Part shown: in pieces, positions 25,390 through 36,439 of the stretch
Layout of the letters: every line of letters starts with the position of its first letter
Numbering within the stretch: position 1 is the stretch's first letter
Origin: Siphonodentalium dalli
Lineage: Eukaryota; Mollusca; Scaphopoda; Gadilida; Siphonodentaliidae
Reading direction: 5' to 3'
Assembly (NCBI GenBank): GCA_032622095.1
Contig: CP136061.1
Location: 260,000,077 to 260,064,076 of the forward strand
Length of the DNA: 64,000 nt
Notes under the pieces: model-generated
Databases searched by the model: none
What the model was told of the DNA's origin: nothing
Seen by the model: the letters and a program-made list of their open reading frames with translations, nothing else
Position numbers and translations under genes: made by a program

Positions 25390-25601
25390 CAGTGATGCTC
25401 TAAGTAATCAACTCCTTAACCACAGCAGATTATGGGTAACTTTTCAGGATTTAGTTGGAAATATGGCTTGTTGCCATTCATCGGAAAGCTTTCAGAGAGC
25501 TTTCTGATGAATGGCAACAAGCCATATTTCCGACTAAATCCTGAAAAGTTACCCATAATTCTACTGTGTTTAAGGAGTCGATTATACTCTGGGCATTACT
25601 G
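25390..25601. mobile_element. Mariner-like palindromic MITE, longest copy
   Basis: CAGTGATGCTCTAAG begins and GGGCATTACTG then TA ends. The full inner arms GGTAACTTTTCAGG, TTAGTTGGAAATATGGC and GCCATTCATCGGAAAGCT are present on both sides. Confidence 0.9.
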
Positions 25602-25733
25602 TATTCGATATCTCAAGCTGTTGCATACCGAAAAGACTTGGGCTAGTACCTGAACAGTAAACCTGCAATCTGCATGATTCATGAAACAGCTATTGAAACC
25701 ATGCTGTATATACTTAGAATTAAACAATTTTGT

Positions 25734-25846
25734 TTATGGGTTTGTTGATATGACACGAGTGCTAGCGCACAATGACGGAATGAACAGCACACCCTAGAGT
25801 TCTATCTTTCCTCAATGGCACAAGTGCTGTATCAACAAATCCATTA
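25734..25846. mobile_element. Short inverted-repeat element
   Basis: TATGGGTTTGTTGATA and GACACGAGTGC on the left mirror GGCACAAGTGCTGTATC and AACAAATCCATTA on the right. Confidence 0.6.
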
Positions 25847-26899
25847 ATACAAGTGTCTTTCTGTGTTTATTACACATCACCCGTCCTAGAATATGTGCAT
25901 TTAAAAATACAGGGTTACGATGTTTATTAAGGCACATACAGTGCTTGTTTTGTCATGTGCGATGATTTTTTATCCTATCGTTTGAACTGGATACTCAAAT
26001 AACAGAAATTGTTATATATTATTTTTGCAACCGACAGATTTGAGGTAACTCTTTCTATAAATATATTGAAAATCATGTGTCGGGATGTAATATTAGCAAT
26101 CAATATATTTTTTGTTGCGTATATAGGTTTATACAATTTTAAGAGGCAGAACAAGATACAGGTACTTTGTATAGTTTCATTTCGCGAATGTACACAGTAT
26201 CTTGTTTGGCCACTTGCAATTTTAGAAACCCATAACTGTAACGAGAAATTGTTGACTGTATATTTAAAGTTTAAAGGTACGGGAGGCCTTGGCGGTGGGT
26301 ACCGGGTATGCTGTGAAAATATTTCCACCGGTCAAAAACCGCCACAAACAGAAAGAATATTAAAATGCAGACAGACTTTGTCCGTATACAAATAAGAAAT
26401 ATCGTATAAACAGTATGTTATTGTCATATGTTTGACCATTCTTATGTAAACAAAAGCATAAAAAGGTACTTTCCTGGTGTTTGTTTATATTATGATGGTA
26501 AACATAAAGAGCGTTCATTGTTGCTGAATTTTGATATGGAACGAATAAAGAGCATTTATATCATTTGTGTGTGATTAGCCAGTAACACTGTGCTGCCTTC
26601 TGTAACACAATCAGGCTCCTGCTTAGGTAAAATATAGTAGGTCTTTATGATAGCATGCTGTTGACGCGATTGTCATGTTTATATGAACAAAACTGTATGC
26701 GTTTTAATGTTTTTCTGTTTACGGTGATTGAAACAAATATGAATATTTTCGACAACTAAGGCCTCCCGCGCCTTTAAGCCCCCTTATTGTCTCTATTATA
26801 CATTCAACAATGATATTTACAAGTTTTTATATTCAGAATAAATGTCAATTGTATATTTTAAAACACAATTGCAATTATATATTAATTTAAAATTAAATG
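25847..26899. other. Unassigned DNA
   Basis: Two overlapping frames of 117-128 codons on opposite strands (25975-26395) carry no motif I recognise and are probably chance. Confidence 0.55.
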
Positions 26900-27434
26900 T
26901 TTTTCTTAATTAAGAATTGTTTTCTAATATATCTTTCCTAATTGGGGAAAATATTCCTAGTTAAGAAAACTTGTTTTCCTCACTTAGATTTATTTTCCTG
27001 CTTGAGAAAATTTCATTCTAGAAAAAATTGGCATCACTTAAGAAAAAATATCTTGACGATATTTCTTACTATAGAAAATATAATTTCTTGTTCTAGATTA
27101 ATTGTATAGCTTTCTTAAATTTCTAGCTATTCTCCCAAGATAATCGCAGTATCTTAAACTTATCTTATTTCAAGAAAAATAAACTTATGTGAGAAAAACA
27201 ATCTTTCCTACATTAAGAAAAAAAAATCTAGACTAAGATTTTTTTACTAGGATTTTCTTACTAAGATTACTGTGTTTTCTTAAAGAAATTTTCTCAGACA
27301 AGAAATTTTCCCACCCTTTCATTTCTTGACCTAGAAAATATGTTTTTCTTATTTTTCTAGCTATTCTCCCAAGATAATATCTCATTTCAAGATTTTTTTT
27401 TTCCTGAATTGAGAAAATATTTTTGGCAGTGTAG
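26900..27434. repeat. AAGAAA/TTTCTT-rich element with CACTGCCAAAAAT end, copy 2
   Basis: Dense TTTTCTTA, CAAGAAA and CTAGAAAAT motifs end in GAGAAAATATTTTTGGCAGTG, which is the inverse of the 12263 terminus. Confidence 0.7.
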
Positions 27435-28012
27435 ACGTGTTGATTTCAAGAATGATTAATATCTGAAACTAACAATTAAGTGTCACATCATTAATCGAGC
27501 CCAATCTTAGTTATACTAGTCTCTTGAGTAGTTTGGGTTACTATTAATAAGATATTTAATGAATGTTTGGAATGTATGGTAGCATTCTTACCTGGATCAA
27601 CATATGCCATGCACAACGCTGGTCATCATATCATCACCGCTGTTGGCAGTAAACCCCGGCGGGCATCAGTAAACCACTCATCGGGCTATAACAGTTAGAG
27701 TTTTCCATACCAGGGCTAATCTAATCAGTTAAAATTAGTCAATTTAGAGGGAATACGAACCAGTGGAAGACGTACATGTATATTCAGATATCAGTTTTCG
27801 AGAAAAAACCCATCTTAGTCGAGCGGACTTAGAATATCGGGGTAAACTTAAATTTCATTCAGCAACACTTTCACGGCAGAATATAAAAATAGTACATTAT
27901 AATCACTTACAGTACATGTACATGTAGCCCAGGTGTGTATGTGAATTAAAGATCTTATTAGTAACACAACACTTCACAAGAGGCTAGACATACATTTGTA
28001 ACTACAGTAATG
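27435..28012. other. Unassigned DNA
   Basis: Nothing recognised. Confidence 0.6.
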
Positions 28013-28014
28013 CT

Positions 28015-28166
28015 CTAATTAATCGACTCCTTAACCACAGCAGAATTACGGGTAACTCGGGGAAAGCTTTCAGATGAATGGCAACAAGCCATATATCCGA
28101 CTAAATCCTGAAAAGTTACACATAATTCTGCTGTGGTTAAGGGGTCGATTTCTTAGGGCACTACTG
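28015..28166. mobile_element. Mariner-like palindromic MITE, internally deleted
   Basis: The ends CAGTAATGCTCTAATTAATC and GGGCACTACTG are flanked by TA. Part of the left inner arm is missing. Confidence 0.88.
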
Positions 28167-28584
28167 TATCTGTTTTAGTGCACATCAAATTTATTTGCTG
28201 TCTTTCCTCTTGTAATTTGTCTTTGGTTGTGTTCGCCATTTCGATGGACAACTACATGTACTGACATCAAATGACTGAAATGAGTCAAAATTTAGCAGTG
28301 CAGCCAATTATATAGATACACAGAATTAAATAGCATCCAAATTCCAAATGAGCATAAATGATAAAACAAACTTTATTGAGCACACTTTTAATACTAGTAA
28401 TTACAGCTACAATGAAAGCACCTAATAAAAATTCTAAGTTTGGTAAAACTGTTTGTATACAAAGTTTATCTGACCGTGATGAATAAAACCTATAAATGGG
28501 ATCATATACATGTATATTAGATATCATTACATGATTATTTGAAAACACATATCCGTATGGAAAACAAACTATTTTACCACTGGC
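28167..28584. other. Unassigned DNA
   Basis: A 100-codon minus frame (28285-28587) is hydrophobic but unrecognised; probably chance. Confidence 0.55.
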
Positions 28585-28708
28585 CAAGTGGTCCTGCTAA
28601 TATGCTATGATGCTGGTGGTCCTGCTGAATTGCTATGATGCGGGTAGTGCAATTCATAGCAATTAAGCAGGACCCAACCGCATCATAGCACATTAGCAGG
28701 AACACTTG
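28585..28708. mobile_element. Palindromic element with doubled GTCCTGCT arms
   Basis: CAAGTGGTCCTGCTAATATG and GGTCCTGCTGAATTGCTATG on the left are mirrored by CATAGCAATTAAGCAGGACC and CATTAGCAGGAACACTTG on the right. Each arm contains two related sub-arms. Confidence 0.8.
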
Positions 28709-29381
28709 AACAGGGTATATTTACAGTGTCAAATCGAATGGGCATCTTTTAACAATATTTTAGAACAATTTCCTTGAAGTGTTCGAAAATTGAGAACTGA
28801 ATTTATATTTTTTTTTATGCGGTTTCGATTGAAACATTTCTAACTTAGCTCATCATGATTAACAGACTACCAGTATGATTGGTACATTTTTCTGTAATCG
28901 ACACCTGCTGAGGTGGGGAAATATCATCCATTGTCGCACAGCTATATTCTCTTTCACAACAAAGTCTATAGAACATACATGTAAAATTACAGCTATGCTT
29001 TAATTAATCAACTCGCCTTATAAAGGTTGACCACCGGGTATTACTGCAGTATTCAGGCGTGTTCATGCGATCAACCGCAGTCAGTTATACCGCCGCAGAA
29101 TGTGGTCCACCTCACATTTGCAGTTAGGCTTTTTTTTTGCATGCGATGTTTATATGAATTTTGTTTTAAAGTTGACATTGTAACCACACCATAATTTTTT
29201 TTTATTGTTTCAAAATGTCTAGATAAAATTCAGAATTTTTGTGGTAAAAACAATTAACTTGGTTATCACAGTTAACACATATTACTGTGGTAAGATTGCC
29301 AGCGGATTCCGCATGTCAACAGGGACTGCATGCTCTAATTAATTATCAGGTTTAACATGTTTATACTGGATACAGTTCATT
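28709..29381. other. Unassigned DNA with a mariner-MITE remnant
   Basis: 28990-29046 keeps both outer ends of the CAGTAATG family (CAGCTATGCTTTAATTAATC and TATTACTG) with almost everything between deleted. The rest is unassigned. Confidence 0.6.
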
Positions 29382-29385
29382 TTAA

Positions 29386-30317
29386 AGGTACTCAATCCGG
29401 TTCGATGATACCCATATAATCAGATTCCAACAACAACAACAACATCATACATTTGTATTTAGAAAGGCTGCTTCAGTTACGGTATCATAATTGATTAATT
29501 GCCCTAAAATAATGCTAACCACTGTCAACTAAAGTATACAATTGCCTGACATATGTTATTTATCAACATGTTGTTCTACAAAATGTGGCCTTATTATCAA
29601 CAGAAAGCCTCTTGATTTTAGAGTTATCCATCTTCATCTGAAATTTGGTCCGAGACCGTGGGCCACTATTAATTCTTGATCGTGAAAAATAGTATATTTC
29701 AAAAATTGATATCTAATAGCTCTGAGCTTTGATAGGTTCCTCGACTCGTACCATATATCTTTTACCCCCCAAGTCCAAATAAATAGTAATGTGCGAACGT
29801 TAATTCAGGGGGCCCTTAATCGGATTATGCATCTTTAAATTCAAATACAGTTTAAAGATGCATAATCCGATTAAGTGCCCCTCATTTACTATTTACATGT
29901 ATATGGAATCGGGGGGGGGGGTAAAAAATATTTTAATTAATTCAAGAGACCCACCTACATGTATCAAAGCTCAGAGTTATTAGATATCGATTTTTGAAAT
30001 TTTAATATTTATCACCATCGATACTTAATAGTGGCCAAGAAAAATTTGACAAGCCGACGGTCTCAGACCAAATTGCGGATGAAGATGGATAACTCTAAAA
30101 TGAAGAGGCTTTGTGTTGATAATAAGGACAAACTTCGTCGAACAGCATGTTGATAAATATAACGTATCAGGCAATTTTATACTATACATGTAGTTGACAG
30201 TGGTTAGCATTATTTTTGGGCAATTAATCGATTCTGATAACTGAAGCAGCATTTCTAAAAAAAATGTTGTTGTTGGAATCTAATTATATGGGGAGCATCG
30301 AATCTGATTGAGCACCT
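29386..30317. mobile_element. TTAA-flanked 0.93-kb foldback transposon
   Basis: The element is almost entirely one inverted repeat. AGGTACTCAATC at the left end pairs with GAGCACCT at the right, and arms of about 460 bp run to a centre near 29848 (GCATCTTTAAA / TTTAAAGATGC). TTAA occurs exactly at both borders (29382-29385 and 30318-30321). There is no coding capacity. TTAA targets are used by piggyBac and Kolobok transposons; which one cannot be told here. Confidence 0.9.
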
Positions 30318-30350
30318 TTAATAGTTAGCTATATGAGTTATATACACATA

Positions 30351-30704
30351 AGGCGACACCAATTTTTAAGTCCGGTTTACTAACACCTACAACTTTTTTT
30401 CCCAATTTGTTTTACACGCGTACTGATTTTCATGTGCTGTCGCATCCGGTTCTGCTTATGATCATTTGCAGATCCATATTTTCATGTATTTCATGACAAG
30501 AAATGTCTTGTTTGGCTCAGAATTTCATTCGAAAAGTTTTTTTTCACAATTTTTGTAAAATTTATGTAAAATTTCAAGATTTACTTGATATAAATTGGGG
30601 GGACAATTTTTTTTATTTTTTATTTTTTCCCTCCTGCATCTCCCTTTTTACTCCCCACATCAGCCCGCATGTTCGTAAACCAGACTTAAAAATTGGTGTC
30701 GCCT
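30351..30704. mobile_element. GGCGACACC MITE, copy 2
   Basis: Terminal inverted repeats GGCGACACCAATTTTTAAG (30352-) and CTTAAAAATTGGTGTCGCC (-30703) are flanked by TAA on both sides. The interior matches 10991-11374 in the opposite orientation. Confidence 0.9.
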
Positions 30705-30724
30705 AATAGACATTTAAACTTTGA

Positions 30725-31000
30725 AAATTGTAGGTTTCCGGATGATAACTTCAGTTTGTGTGATCATATCTGAACCAAATGTGGTATGTAAGTTTATCAG
30801 ACCAAAATACAGGTCAAGTTCGAATATGGGTGTGCTCCGCCCATTTTTGCGAGAGTTATGGCCCTTTTTCGACTTAGAATCGTGTTAATTTCTGGTTTCC
30901 GCATCATAATTTTAGTTTGTGTGATCAAATCTGAATCAAATTTGGTATGATAGTTTATTATCCACCATTTCATGGGACACTTGTTGGATTGTTCTGAAAT
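30725..31000. repeat. Diverged tandem duplication with GAGTTATGGCCCTT motif
   Basis: GGTTTCCGGATGATAAC and TTTGTGTGATCATATCTGAA recur about 162 bases later as GGTTTCCGCATCATAAT and TTTGTGTGATCAAATCTGAA. The inverse of GGGCCATAACTC links it to mollusc-type dispersed repeats seen at 43760. Confidence 0.75.
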
Positions 31001-32275
31001 GTTGTATCGGATTTAGGGGTCCTTGATATATTTTTCAGACAAGCTGATGCCCCAATGAAGCCACCTTTTCTCACATTTGCTGAAATAGTATCCAAAACAT
31101 CAACATATCAAGAGCCATTAGACTGAATTAGATAAAAATATATCACTTGGGTCTGTTTAAGCTGGAAAATACTCAAAATTTGTACAATTTTCTGCATACT
31201 AGCATTTTTGCTGAATCGTGAATGCTGGTTATATTGCCTTGTGAAATCCTAGTACCAGATAACATTGGGTATGTACATGTATATAGCATACTACCTGAAA
31301 ATGGCTTGAATATCACATACCAAAGCGGGGTGGGGGTGTTTGTGACACCCTCCTTGATCATAGTATGTATTCTACAGGGTATGTTAACTGTTTCGAGTTG
31401 GTGCAATTAATGTGATTGTTTAATCTCTACCATCTGAAATCTATTTATAGCATATTTTGCTATCTGATCAATATTGCTACTGATATAAAAAAGGATAAAG
31501 ATGGTGTGTCTCTTTCCCAAATGTTCTGTTTACATGTACATTTGGGGGTTTATGAGTCAAATAATAACAGGCAACATGTCCTTCTAACACTATGAAATAA
31601 TATGTTCTTATGAACCAGGACAAAATATGACTATTTCTGGAGCATTACAGCACATTATTACAAATCTATATTTGTAAGCAGTAAGATAATGACAGGAAAC
31701 ATGTCCTCAGACTAAGAAATAATTTTTTGGTGTGTATTTCACATCACAGCTCATGTGTATACTCACATTAGTTTATGTCATTCAAAGGGAGAAACCCATT
31801 TAGAAAGTTTAAATGAGACAAAACTACCTCACTGTAGATGTAGTTGCAAGGTACAACATGTACACGTATTCTGGTAAATGACATTGGAACTAAAATAATG
31901 ATTTTTGTGTCCACCGGTATGTCATGTTCCGGTATACATTGCAACTACATGTACATGTAACTTGCCTAACATACCATTTACATGTATGAAGAGGGAATTT
32001 GCAAGTGTTTTTTAATCAAAATTTTAACCCAACTCTTGTTGTCAGTAAGTTTTAACCCATGCAGTTTAATGAGTTTATATATTTATATATTACATGTGTT
32101 TCTATACATGTATTTTATCTTTAGTTAGTTTGTTGTCCTTGAATAAACTTGTATTGCTGCACAATCAGTTTCCTTCATGTTCTATTATACTAAAACAACT
32201 CCATTGAGAACAATACCCCTGCATCCCATCAAAATCTACTCCATTGCCATCCTCATCATTTCACTTTGGTATCCC
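31001..32275. other. Unassigned DNA
   Basis: No gene is recognised. Several TACATGTA palindromes occur here (31268, 31950, 31980). Confidence 0.6.
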
Positions 32276-33008
32276 CACCCAGGTGTACCTTGGTGTTATT
32301 CACACAGGTGTTCCTTGGTGTTTCCTACCCATGTGTACCTTGGTGTTTCCCACCCAGATGTACCTTGGTGTTTTCTTACCCAGGTGTACCTTGGTGTTTT
32401 CTTACCCAGGTGTACCTTGGTGTTTTCTTACCCAGGTGTACCTTTGTGTTTTCCTGCACAGGTGTACCTTGGTGTTTCCTTACCTGTGTGTACCTTGGGG
32501 TTTTCTAACCCAGGTGCACCTCAATGGGAAATCCACCTGGGTAAGAAAACACCAAGGTACACCGGCGTAAGAAAACACCAAGGTACACCTGGTTTGGAAA
32601 CATCAAGGTACACCTGGGTGGGGAACACCCAGGTAGGAAACATCAGGGTACACCTGGGTGAATAACACCAAGGTACACCTGGGTGGGAAACACCCAGGTA
32701 GGAAACACCAGGGTACACCTGGGTGAATAACACCAAGGTAACCTGGGTGGGAAACACCCAGGTAGGAAACACCAGGGTACACCTGGGTGGGAAACACACA
32801 GGTATGGTACACCTGGGTGTGGTCACCTGGGTAATTACACCCAGGTTTATCCATACCAGGGTTTTTATCCAGTTTCAGGTGGGTAAATCATGGTAAAACC
32901 CAGGTTTCGCGGGGTCTTGATGGTTGGTGGATGTCTTGGTAGATATATTTAGTTGGGTTTCGGCCCAAAAAACCTGGGTGGATTTACCCAGGTACATTTT
33001 TATATGGG
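32276..33008. repeat. Head-to-head inverted 25-26 bp minisatellite (ACCCAGGTGTACC family)
   Basis: From 32276 to about 32520 the unit CCCAGGTGTACCTTGGTGTT repeats about ten times. From about 32530 to 32880 the reverse complement (AACACCAAGGTACACCTGGG) repeats, then mixed ACCCAGG text runs to TTTTTATATGGG at the right end. Both strands therefore give long cycling frames rich in Val/Pro/Cys that are not genes. The right end matches the left end of 6882-7205. Confidence 0.93.
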
Positions 33009-33540
33009 TTGTTATGATAGGCAAGTGGCATTGTTGATAGGCACGTGGTAAATGTTGACCAAGCTCCAATTTAGCACTTTAAAGCCAACAATCTGCAACT
33101 TCGGGCATATATTATTTTATAAATACACTCTGGAATGATTATTCATTCATATAAAATAGACAGAACCACACATATGTGTGCATGACGTGAAAATTAACGC
33201 ACGAGTTTGTTACAACGTTACAACGATGATTCGCTAGTTGTAACTTGCAGCATAATTTAATTTTCTCACCACGCACACATAATGTGTGGTTGTGTTTTAT
33301 TACACACCCACTATAACTATTGAACAACGAGATTTAGCGTTTATTGATTCGTTTCTGTCGTAATTTATAGCCATTTTTATCAAACTGATAGGCGACTTTA
33401 TTAATAAAGTTTGTAGTTCTTGTTCAAAATATAAAGTTGACGTAATGTGTGACTCGTGATGTCGACGTTTTCCGTATTGTATACGTGTTGAATACGTTGG
33501 TAAAGATATTGTATGGGCTACACGCTGCTCAATATAAGAA
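33009..33540. other. Unassigned DNA
   Basis: Nothing recognised. Confidence 0.6.
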
Positions 33541-33542
33541 AA

Positions 33543-33779
33543 TTAACACAAAGATTCATCTAGATCGGGCTCTATTTCTTCTGGTTCCGACATTATTTTA
33601 GCTTCTTTCAGAAATAGATAATTGAGCGGAGCCTGAGTCAGATATAAATACAATAGGACAGCTATAAATGGTTGGCATTTTTTGTCAATACCGTGGGGCA
33701 GGTTGGGTACGAAGTAGGTACAAAGTGTCGGCTCTTTCACTAATGGCCTTCGAACGTCAACCATTTCTGAGATATGCAT
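33543..33779 (-). other. Small open frame with acidic C-terminus, unrecognised
   Basis: The frame ends in SEPEEIEPDLDESLC, a gene-like acidic tail. The rest shows no domain. The upper part overlaps the terminal repeat of the element at 33663-34091. It may be a terminal exon, or chance. Confidence 0.2.
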
Positions 33780-34091
33780 TACAGTTTAAACGGAAGTTGC
33801 AAAACCCGCTCAAATTTGTGCTATTATTTCATAATAAACTGAATAAATACTAATTATTTCTAAGTTTTAATACATTTTATCAGATTTATTGACTAATTTC
33901 TGCATTTAGAAGCAGAATCTTAGATTTAAATGTCTAAATGTCTAAATTTAAAAATCTGAAATCACCCCGCAATGACAACTCGATGTTTTTTTTCTGAGGT
34001 GATCATTTCTCCGATATGATATCGTACTCGGTGAATTTTAGACGCACCCAAAAACCTGCCCCACGGTATTGACAAAATCATTTACCACTAT
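33663..34091. mobile_element. Inverted-repeat element (CAATACCGTGGGGCAGG arms)
   Basis: TATAAATGGTTGGCATTTTT and GTCAATACCGTGGGGCAGGT at the left are inverted at 34050-34091 (CCTGCCCCACGGTATTGAC, then ACCACTATA). Weaker inverted similarity continues inward. Confidence 0.75.
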
Positions 34092-34225
34092 AAATGCACA
34101 CGAAATATCACGGCGATTCCTCCAATATATAGCCCATGAGACAACAGCGCCCACTCAATTAAGTTAACGCCCCACACACATTTGTATTATTGCTCGGTGC
34201 TCCTGTTTATGTATATGCGGCATAA

Positions 34226-34550
34226 CTGGGTCATGGTCCCGGTCCACTATATGTATGCTCTAGCTATACAGGTTCTAGCGTACCCTAATTTTCGCTCCTG
34301 ATATTTCTCTGAGCCCAATGTCTTTACCTATATTGATACCACATAAAATTATGTATAACTATTAGCTACATTTAGCATTGGCGGGACATTGAATTATTGT
34401 TAATAGCATCGTATGCTGTTATTTTATTTGTGTGCGGTTTATATTCCATAAACCGGCGTAGACATGAATCGTTCTGGTCGAAGAGAAAAAAACAAATATA
34501 TGAACGCCATTCTTTCGCAGAACCCCATATTATCTATATGTAGTGGACCA
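34226..34550. mobile_element. Possible MITE with GGTCATGGTCC ends
   Basis: GGGTCATGGTCC with GGTCCACTATATGTA (34226-34254) is inverted at 34533-34550 (TATATGTAGTGGACCATGACC). The interior is unique. Confidence 0.5.
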
Positions 34551-34559
34551 TGACCATTC

Positions 34560-35250
34560 AGCCTGAAAACTGCACAAAGCTGGCATGGCTCATTTTTTTT
34601 CATATTAAAATATGCTGAATAGTTTTACTTTCCCCATTTTCAATTAAAACCCCATTTTGCAAGTTTGTCACAGTTAAAACGTTTTACATTACAACTGCCA
34701 GTATTTAGTTCTTGGAAATAAGTAGTGTATGTTTCCTGACTCATGGACAATGTGAATTTACAACACTGTGAATAATATAGCATCACAAAAGCGTTTTTCT
34801 CAGACTAAAACAACTATTGATCATTGTGCTATATGCGTGTCTGTGTTTGCCATATGTCGGTGTTTGGCTATTCAATATGCCTACCACAAAATATTGACGG
34901 GACAGTATGTCAAATAGCTTTTTTTAACTGAAAAAAAATAAATGCATTATTTGAGTTCGCAGTCATGTTTGTCTTGTCACTGAGATACTATACCACATGT
35001 ATCCACGAAAATAACTTACAAATCGACATGCTAAGCAAATTTGGGAGTCTGTTTACTTTGAAAGTTTGAAAAAGTCGACAAAATCGGAGAAATTTTGTCT
35101 TCAAACAACGTATTCTACAATGCCAAATTGTTACCAAGAAGTTCAACTTATAAATCAGACATTACTGCATCTGACGTGATACAAAAATCTGACCTTTTAC
35201 AGCGTATTTGATCAATTATAATCTAAAACATACCTTGGTTGCGAAACCCG
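34560..35250. other. Unassigned DNA
   Basis: Nothing recognised. Confidence 0.6.
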
Positions 35251-35254
35251 CCAC

Positions 35255-35330
35255 GCAATATCACTACAGCAATATGCCTCCCCCACAGCCACCAGCCTAT
35301 AGGGTTATCGGGCGTGATTACAGTTAACTA
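35255..35330 (-). repeat. Dispersed repeat shared with 6395-6480
   Basis: Reverse complement of that block: ATCACTACAGCAATATGCC, CCACAGCCACCAGCC, TATAGGGTTATCG. Confidence 0.75.
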
Positions 35331-35404
35331 TATTACAAAGACGTTAATGACTATAATGTAGCGATGACGTTCTGAATTAATTAATAAGCGGTTTTTCCTC
35401 CACC

Positions 35405-35590
35405 ATTACCAGGGGGGGGTCGGATTTTTTTTTTCAGGCACGTATGATCATTTTAATTTTTTCCGGCCTCGGGGCACCCACCCACCCAATTTCTTCCGTT
35501 TCCGGCCTTTTTTCCAGGCAACTTTGGACACCCACCCTTTTTTCCCGTTGCAGGAAGTTTTTTCCGGTCAGTTTTGGACACCCACTCCCC
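35405..35590. repeat. Degenerate pyrimidine-rich tandem repeat
   Basis: TTTTTTCCGG ... CACCCACCC recurs three to four times with a period near 55 bases (TTTGGACACCCACCC twice). Confidence 0.7.
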
Positions 35591-35933
35591 TAAATTTGAG
35601 AAAATTATCAATTGAGCAACAAAATAGCTGATTATCCTGTATTATCATAATTTATTGCGCGATATTTGAATAGAACAGTGCATAATGAGATAACGATACT
35701 ATTTGAATTTATCATGTAAGTGTCATTAATCAAGAAATGTGTCAACATAATTACATTTCTAGGGATATATAGGCAGAGTGCCAAAGTTTTTATTAACATT
35801 CATTTTCATAATATATAGTCATAAGATCTAGTCACATAATCACATTTGAGTATTCTACATAATACATGGTACCGGTACAACAAATTTCAGATTATTTAAT
35901 ATTTTGATATTTGCTATGTGATATACAGTAGTG
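35591..35933. other. Unassigned DNA
   Basis: Nothing recognised. Confidence 0.6.
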
Positions 35934-35935
35934 CC

Positions 35936-36088
35936 CTAATTAATCGACTCCATAACCACAGCAGAATAATGGGTACTTTTTCAGGATTCAGTTGGAAATA
36001 TGGCTTGTTGACATTCATCGGAAAGCTCTCGGGGAGAGCTATCCGATGAATGTCAACAAGCCATATTTCCGGCATTAGGGCATTACTG
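35936..36088. mobile_element. Mariner-like palindromic MITE, copy with shortened right arm
   Basis: The ends CAGTAGTGCCCTAATTAATC and AGGGCATTACTG are flanked by TA. The inner palindrome GGCTTGTTGACATTC with ATCGGAAAGCT is intact. The outer part of the right arm has been lost. Confidence 0.88.
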
Positions 36089-36439
36089 TATTGCTGGAAT
36101 CAAATTGTTTATCAAAACATGTGGAAATACAACTGTTCATCCCAGTTCATCCCAGTTTGAAGAATAATGCTAATACCAAACATAACCATGATATACCCGC
36201 GCGACTCTTTTTGGGGCATCTCAGAAACCAGAACTGAGGAAACATGTTATAGCGTGTAATGGCAGGCTGGTAGCCACTGCCTGAAGTAATAGGCTTCGTA
36301 ATAATTGGGAATAATATGGATGGATAGCCCAATTTCACTTCTTTTTTGCTCACGATATCAGTGACGATAAAATCTTCGTTACTGTGATTAACATTACAAG
36401 CTGATCCACAATAACATAGAAAACAATGTGAAATTGTTC
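36089..36439. other. Unassigned DNA
   Basis: Nothing recognised. Confidence 0.6.

Noticed and set aside
32177-32854. 162-codon plus frame and ~100-codon minus frames rich in Cys/Pro/Val.
   Set aside because: Products of the inverted 25-26 bp minisatellite.
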